Shown: piece after piece, positions 59,727 through 64,000 of the stretch
Position numbering within the stretch: position 1 is the stretch's first letter
How the letters are laid out: every line of letters begins with the position of its first letter
NCBI GenBank assembly: GCA_910574455.1
Contig: CAJSYZ010000011.1
Span: 1,426,001-1,490,000 of the forward strand
Source: Trichaptum fuscoviolaceum
Taxonomy: Eukaryota; Basidiomycota; Agaricomycetes; Hymenochaetales; Trichaptaceae
DNA length: 64,000 nucleotides
Direction: 5' to 3'
Program-made: the position numbers and the translations under genes
Notes under the pieces: generated by a model
Seen by the model: the letters and a program-made list of their open reading frames with translations, nothing else
Told to the model about the DNA's origin: nothing
Databases searched by the model: none

Positions 59727-59778
59727 GCTACCTTAAGGGTAGCGGGAATTAGAACCCGCTAGGGTGTAGCGGGAATTA
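59727..59778. repeat. palindromic GTAGCGGG/CCCGCTA cluster
   Basis: GCTACC-TTAAG-GGTAGC forms a perfect hairpin (59727-59743). GTAGCGGGAATTA occurs at 59739-59751 and 59766-59778, with CCCGCTA between. GTAGCGGG is the inverse of the CCCGCTAC that ends the 18-bp repeats at 54540 and 57895. Confidence 0.7.
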
Positions 59779-59890
59779 ATTTTGGGCTGATTTTTAGCCT
59801 CCATTTTCTTCTCTTAAGGCAGTATAATTATCAGAACACCAAGGATTAAAAATACAACAAATCAGTTTCGGTCAGATTTCTTCACTACAT

Positions 59891-61084
59891 TCACCAAGTC
59901 TCGTGCGCGGGTCGAAGGTCAAGCTCCCAGGTCCAAGCAGAGCGGTCCTGCTCGGCCAAGTACAGGTAGGACTGGCACAAGTCGAAGGTTAGCCGTGATT
60001 GGAGGCAAGAGAAGAGTTGCGGGAGCGAACCTTAGCAATGCTCTCCGGGTTGAGACGAACGTCCTCGTTCTTCTCCCATTCTGGGCCCTTGGCATACCTC
60101 TCCTTTACCCGGTCGGTGATGATATCTTGATCTTTGTGAGTACGGGGAAACGAGAAAAAACTATGCATAGGAGCTTACATCCGTCGATTATAGCCTGTGA
60201 TTGATAGAATAAATCAGATCAGGTAATATCGTACAACGAGTTATAGAACATACGTGGGCAACCTGCAAAGATGTCAAAACGTTAGTCAGGTTCTAGAATA
60301 TCGGATGATGACAGAAAGTGGTGGTAAATCTCACATGAATATTATCTTTCCCGAACTCCTTGTTCAAACTCTGGCTCAATGCACGGAGGCCGAACTTGCC
60401 CGCCGCAAACGTGCTTGTCGTCTTGTTTCCCCGCAAGCTGGCCGTTGCGCCCGTGAAGATCAGCGCACCACGCTTGCCAACCACGTCAAGCTCGTTCGCC
60501 TTGAAGGCAGTGATAGCAAGCTTGGAAAACGCAAACGCGGCGCGGACATTCGTGTCAAGCGCTTCTGCGACCTCCTCGTCTGTTATCTCCAGGAACGGCT
60601 TCCAGACACCATACGCAGCGTTGTAGACTGCAACGCGCAGTGTGTGCGTAGACGGTGGCCAGTGTTCCTGGATAGCAGAGAACGCAGAGGTCAGCGAGGC
60701 CGCATCGTATGCTTGTACGTGGAACGGCGCAGCCTGTGTAGAATCCGTGTGCTTCAAATTAGCAGGCTCTTATGAAAGGAGATATAAACATACGTCGCCG
60801 CCCACTGCTTTCACTTCACCTACCGTCTTCTTGACGAAGTCCGGGTTTCGTGCGATGACCGCGACACTGTAACCGGCCTGAGCAAAGATCTTCCTAATGA
60901 TGGGTTCAAAGTCTTATTCATCAACAAACAAGCTTTGGTGCCTACGCTGTCGCGCCTCCGGTGCCTAGTTCAAGATGGTGATAAGCATCCGGGTGCTTTC
61001 AACGTGAAGGGACAAAAGCTGACCAGAGCCATTTCCCACTCCTGCTACAATGAGGATAGGGCGTTTCGTCGCGTTTGCGGCCAT
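59891..61084 (-). CDS. short-chain dehydrogenase/reductase, pair member 1
   Basis: ATG 61084: MAANATKRPILIVAGVGNGSG. A 19-nt exon (GTGGATA) completes the glycine-rich cofactor turn, then KIFAQAGYSVAVIARNPDFVKKTV. After an intron: AAPFHVQAYDAASLTSAFSAIQEHWPP, LRVAVYNAAYGVWKPFLEIT, ALDTNVRAAFAFSKLAITAFKA and RGALIFTGATASLRGNKTTSTFAAGKFGLRALSQSL. Ser/Thr stand in GATAS, and the usual Tyr of YxxxK is replaced (here FAAGK). Short exons follow: AHAIIDG, then DIITDRVKERYAKGPEWEKNED, and the last exon SYLYLAEQDRSAWTWELDLRPAHETW. About 240 residues, paralogous to the next gene and co-oriented. The Phe in place of the catalytic Tyr is shared by both, so a normal SDR reaction is doubtful. Confidence 0.82.
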
Positions 61085-61754
61085 TCTGAAGAGTTTACTG
61101 GACAAAGATAAAGGACTGGATTTAGAGGGTAGACAATGGAGACTACAAGTAGCTCAACGCACTTCTTATGTATTGTATCTGCTTCTGCAGTTCCCACTCT
61201 TCATGTCGCCATCCTTGTCGTATTACACGCATTCTTCGTCGACCTTACTCATCCTAAGTTTCATCCTTCAATTGCTGCCCTTCGCCTTAGCAATCTCATT
61301 ACCTGTTTGTAAGGCAGAGCCAGATAGATGCCCGTATGCTTACTGGTGGTGAGCTGGTGAGCAATCAGCTTGACCGTCGGAGCATAACCATGGCGGACTT
61401 GACCAGGCAACGGTACGTCTGTGGATTGAAAGTGACGAACGGTTCTTCTTCCTATTCCATATAGCGTCCGTAGTGATATCACCGAGCCATTCTTTAGTTT
61501 TGCAAGAAAGTAATCAACCACTGTTTTGACGAGTGTTTCTTTGATGAGAGTGAGAAAGAAACGCGTCGCTCCTCGCTGTTCGAATGGACGAATGTTCGGC
61601 AACAACAATTGTTGTTTGCTCGCCGATTTATGTTGCAACAAATTACTTCACATATCTCAAAAACACATTCGATCGTACAAAGCCCGTACATGTTTATACA
61701 TATTCTTACAGCACGTTGAAAACAGCATTTCCACACATTTTATCCCTTGACTGT
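61085..61754. other. intergenic between tandem SDR genes
   Basis: 670 bases; promoter of the left gene and 3' end of the right one. Frames here (for example 61261-61641 minus) have no motif. Confidence 0.5.
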
Positions 61755-62925
61755 TTACCAGTTCTCATGCGCCGGGCGGAGATCAAGCTCCCAGGTCCAA
61801 GCAGAACGATCCTGGTCGGCCAAGTACAAATATGACTGGAACAGAGCAGCGGCATAAGTCAGGAAAGGCAGACAGTAGAATCGATAGACAAACCTTGGCA
61901 ATGCTCTCCGGGTTGAGGCGTACGTCCTCGTTCTTCTCCCATTCCGGATCATTACCACGCCTTCGGTCGGTGATAATGCCTTCGTATCTGTAAGTAAGGA
62001 TGATAACAAATGAACTCATGATATCACACTCACCGCCGTCAATAATGGCCTTTTGTTATGTTTGATGTAAGTCATTTCAATCAGGTAAAGACAGTAAATC
62101 AATGCATACATGAGCAACCTACAACACACGAACAGATTAGCGGCAAATTTCTGAGATTGGTTATCAGTCTCACATGAATATTCTCCCTTCCAAACTCCTT
62201 ATTCAAGCTTTGGCTCAACGCACGCAAGCCAAACTTTCCCGCTGCAAACGCGCTTGTTGTCTTGTTTCCACGCCAGCTAGCTGTTGCTCCCGTGAAGATC
62301 AGTGCACCGCGCTTGCCGACCGCGTCGAGATCGTTCGCCTTGAAGGCAGTGATGGCAAGCTTGGAGAACGCGAAGGCGGCGCGGACGTTCGTGTCAAGTG
62401 CTTCTGCGACCTCCTCGTCTGTGATCTGCAGGAAAGGCTTCCATACGCCGTACCCTGCATTGAAGACAGCCACCCGCAACGCGTGCGTCGAGGAGGGCCA
62501 ATGCTGCTGGATTGCGGAAAAGGCAGAGGTGAGCGAGGCAGCATCATATCCTGGCACGGCGAATGGAGCTGCCTGCAATTGCATATGCTATCAGAGAGTT
62601 GGGCCATTCGCAAACTTTGGATGAACATACCTCACCGCCAGCTGCCGTTACTTCATCCACCGTCTTCTTGACATGGTCCGGGTTTCGTGCAATGACTGCA
62701 ACGCTGTATCCAGCGAGAGCGAACACCTTCCTAATAGCACCAATGTCAGTACAGTGCTCAATGTCGGTACTTTGCTGCAAGATGCGAACGCTGTTGCGCC
62801 TCCGGTTCCTAATCAATTGCAGTATAATGAGCAAGAAGCTGACGCAACAGCGGCGGAGACGTACCAGACCCATTCCCCACTCCTGCGACGACGAGAATGG
62901 GGCGTTTCACAGCGTTCGCGGCCAT
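61755..62925 (-). CDS. short-chain dehydrogenase/reductase, pair member 2
   Basis: ATG 62925: MAANAVKRPILVVAGVGNGSG, a 19-nt exon again encoding GTGGATA (about 62800-62818), then KVFALAGYSVAVIARNPDHVKKTVDEV. Next exons: AAPFAVPGYDAASLTSAFSAIQQHWPS, LRVAVFNAGYGVWKPFLQIT, RAAFAFSKLAITAFKANDLD and RGALIFTGATASWRGNKTTSAFAAGKFGLRALSQSLNKEFGRENIHV. Then come AHAIIDGG, a short exon with WEKNEDVRLNPESIAK, and SYLYLADQDRSAWTWELDLRPAHENW, with TAA at 61755-61757. Exon borders match those of its neighbour at 59891 one to one, so it arose by tandem duplication. The FAAGK motif stands in place of YxxxK. It belongs to the fungal NAD(P)-binding SDR group; substrate unknown. Confidence 0.82.
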
Positions 62926-63509
62926 TTTGAATACGTTCACTGGAATAGGATTGAAGAATTAGATTTGTTCAATGGGGAGACACTACTTATATACTATTTG
63001 ATTGGGTGGCTCCCACTGTTTATGTCGCCATCTGCAACAATTCTGGTTGCATTCCGCGCATAAGTTCGTCCTTACTCAGCCCCGGCCATCTTGCTTCTTT
63101 ACCGAATGTCTGTCTGACATCCTGAGTCTAATCAACCATAGACTTTTAGTTTTGCTTGGCTTCAACGGCACACACGATATGGTAGGGTCTGCGCTCTTTT
63201 CTGATGCTGCTGCTACAACTACGATCATCGAACAAGAAAACGGAAAAACGGATTCAAAATACGCAGCGTCGACAAAAAGGTGAGTAAAAATTAGCAATGC
63301 ACACGAAAGAAAGCAATTAAACAACTGAGATAAGCTGGAAGATGGCCGATAGCAGATTGGAGAAACGACAATAGAAAGTGTAGAGTATTAAGATGCGGAT
63401 GATCAGATAGGAGATAAAATGAAAGCAACTGGAAAAGATAAAAGGGACACTATGATCGATGTAACGATCCCTCCTTCATCTTCCTCACAGGAGTACCCCG
63501 CGTCCTAAC
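62926..63509. other. intergenic, no gene seen
   Basis: 584 bases between the SDR start and the 3' end of the gene entering from the right. Nothing recognisable. Confidence 0.5.
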
Positions 63510-64000
63510 TCAATCGCTCCCCTCATCCTTGCATGCAATAAGCTGCTCCTCAATCTCCTTCTTGCACTCAACCTGGGATCGGATGGGCCTCTGAGAGGTC
63601 CAGGATGCAACTGATTCGAGACGATCAGGTGTGATTGCTGGAGATGCTTGAACACCTCGCTCGGCTCGGCCGCTCAGACGAGGTCTAGTAATCCTTCGAG
63701 GCCGTGAAAGCAGACATGTGCGTTTGGTGGGCGAACGTGAGTCTTCCTCAGAAGAGGAGTGGTCTGTTTCGATGCTTGCCCGGGCCCGCTTCTTCCCTTT
63801 CCCTGAGCCCGCTTGGCCTGTTATACCGACTAAAGTGGGCGCAGTGCTGTGCGTAGGGGACAACGGTGCACTGCTAGGTCCACTGGGAATGCGTTTGCTA
63901 GATGAGAGCTTACGACGAACGCGACGAGCTTTCTCGACCTCAAACTCGGAATCCGAATCGTCGCCATCGTACCCTTCAGCTTGGCGCACAGTTCGCTTCC
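63510..64000 (-). CDS. hypothetical nuclear-type protein, C-terminal part
   Basis: An open frame enters from beyond the right edge and ends at TAA/TGA near 63510 with CKDEGSD. The visible 160 residues are disordered and charged: GYDGDDSDSEFEVEKARRVRRKLSSSKR, GSGKGKKRARASIETDHSSSEEDS, RPRRITRPRLSGRAERG. Basic runs look like NLSs. There is no ATG in the visible part, so it is incomplete. The style is like the tails of basidiomycete Cys-cluster proteins, but that is only a resemblance. Confidence 0.55.
   Translation of the reverse strand, partial: KRTVRQAEGYDGDDSDSEFEVEKARRVRRKLSSSKRIPSGPSSAPLSPTHSTAPTLVGITGQAGSGKGKKRARASIETDHSSSEEDSRSPTKRTCLLSRPRRITRPRLSGRAERGVQASPAITPDRLESVASWTSQRPIRSQVECKKEIEEQLIACKDEGSD

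Noticed and set aside
54523..59778. A working exportin-2 gene with many introns
   Set aside because: Nonsense codons (57430-57432, 58851-58853), frameshifts and a repeated internal segment cannot all be removed by splicing.

Overview
The window is nuclear DNA of a filamentous basidiomycete, most likely an Agaricomycete. Genes are split by many GT-AG introns of about 45-65 nt, several exons are tiny, and the families present are fungal or basidiomycete ones: DUF7918, a Rua1-type regulator, Zn2Cys6-like proteins, septin CDC3 and expanded SDR clusters. No bacterial signals, CRISPR array or rRNA were seen. Gene models were built by hand from reading frames and splice signals; spans include introns, and there is no transcript support.

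Layout. 1-11.6 kb and 23-26.5 kb are accessory regions rich in DUF7918 genes: one 3' part, three near-complete genes, one broken copy and one old tail relic. Between them lie a peroxisomal acyl-CoA/coumarate-CoA ligase, a Zn2Cys6 protein, and conserved housekeeping genes: PRP43 helicase, septin CDC3 and valyl-tRNA synthetase. 26.8-28.7 kb holds a tRNA-Leu-like locus, a DUF2470 membrane protein and the U5 snRNP thioredoxin-like DIM1. 29-39 kb has three paralogous SDR genes (the middle one frameshifted) around a sugar transporter and a TCP11-like gene. 39.6-54.3 kb holds a p24 cargo receptor, a Rua1-domain regulator, an AlkB-like dioxygenase, a second Cys-cluster protein, a large disordered nuclear-type protein and a mitochondrial-carrier-fold membrane protein. 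54.5-59.7 kb holds two adjacent broken copies of an exportin-2 (CSE1) gene with short repeats at their edges. 59.9-62.9 kb is a tandem SDR pair, followed by the end of another gene.

The most interesting signal is in the DUF7918 family. The surviving C-terminal tails end in VIDLT-type peptides that look like SUMO-interacting motifs, and most also carry psi-K-x-E SUMO-acceptor-like sites just upstream. Other notable points are a 6-nt microexon in the acyl-CoA ligase, a 9-nt microexon through the Walker A motif of PRP43, a first coding exon holding only ATG, a GC-AG intron, a two-start valyl-tRNA synthetase, and the exportin-2 pseudogene pair.
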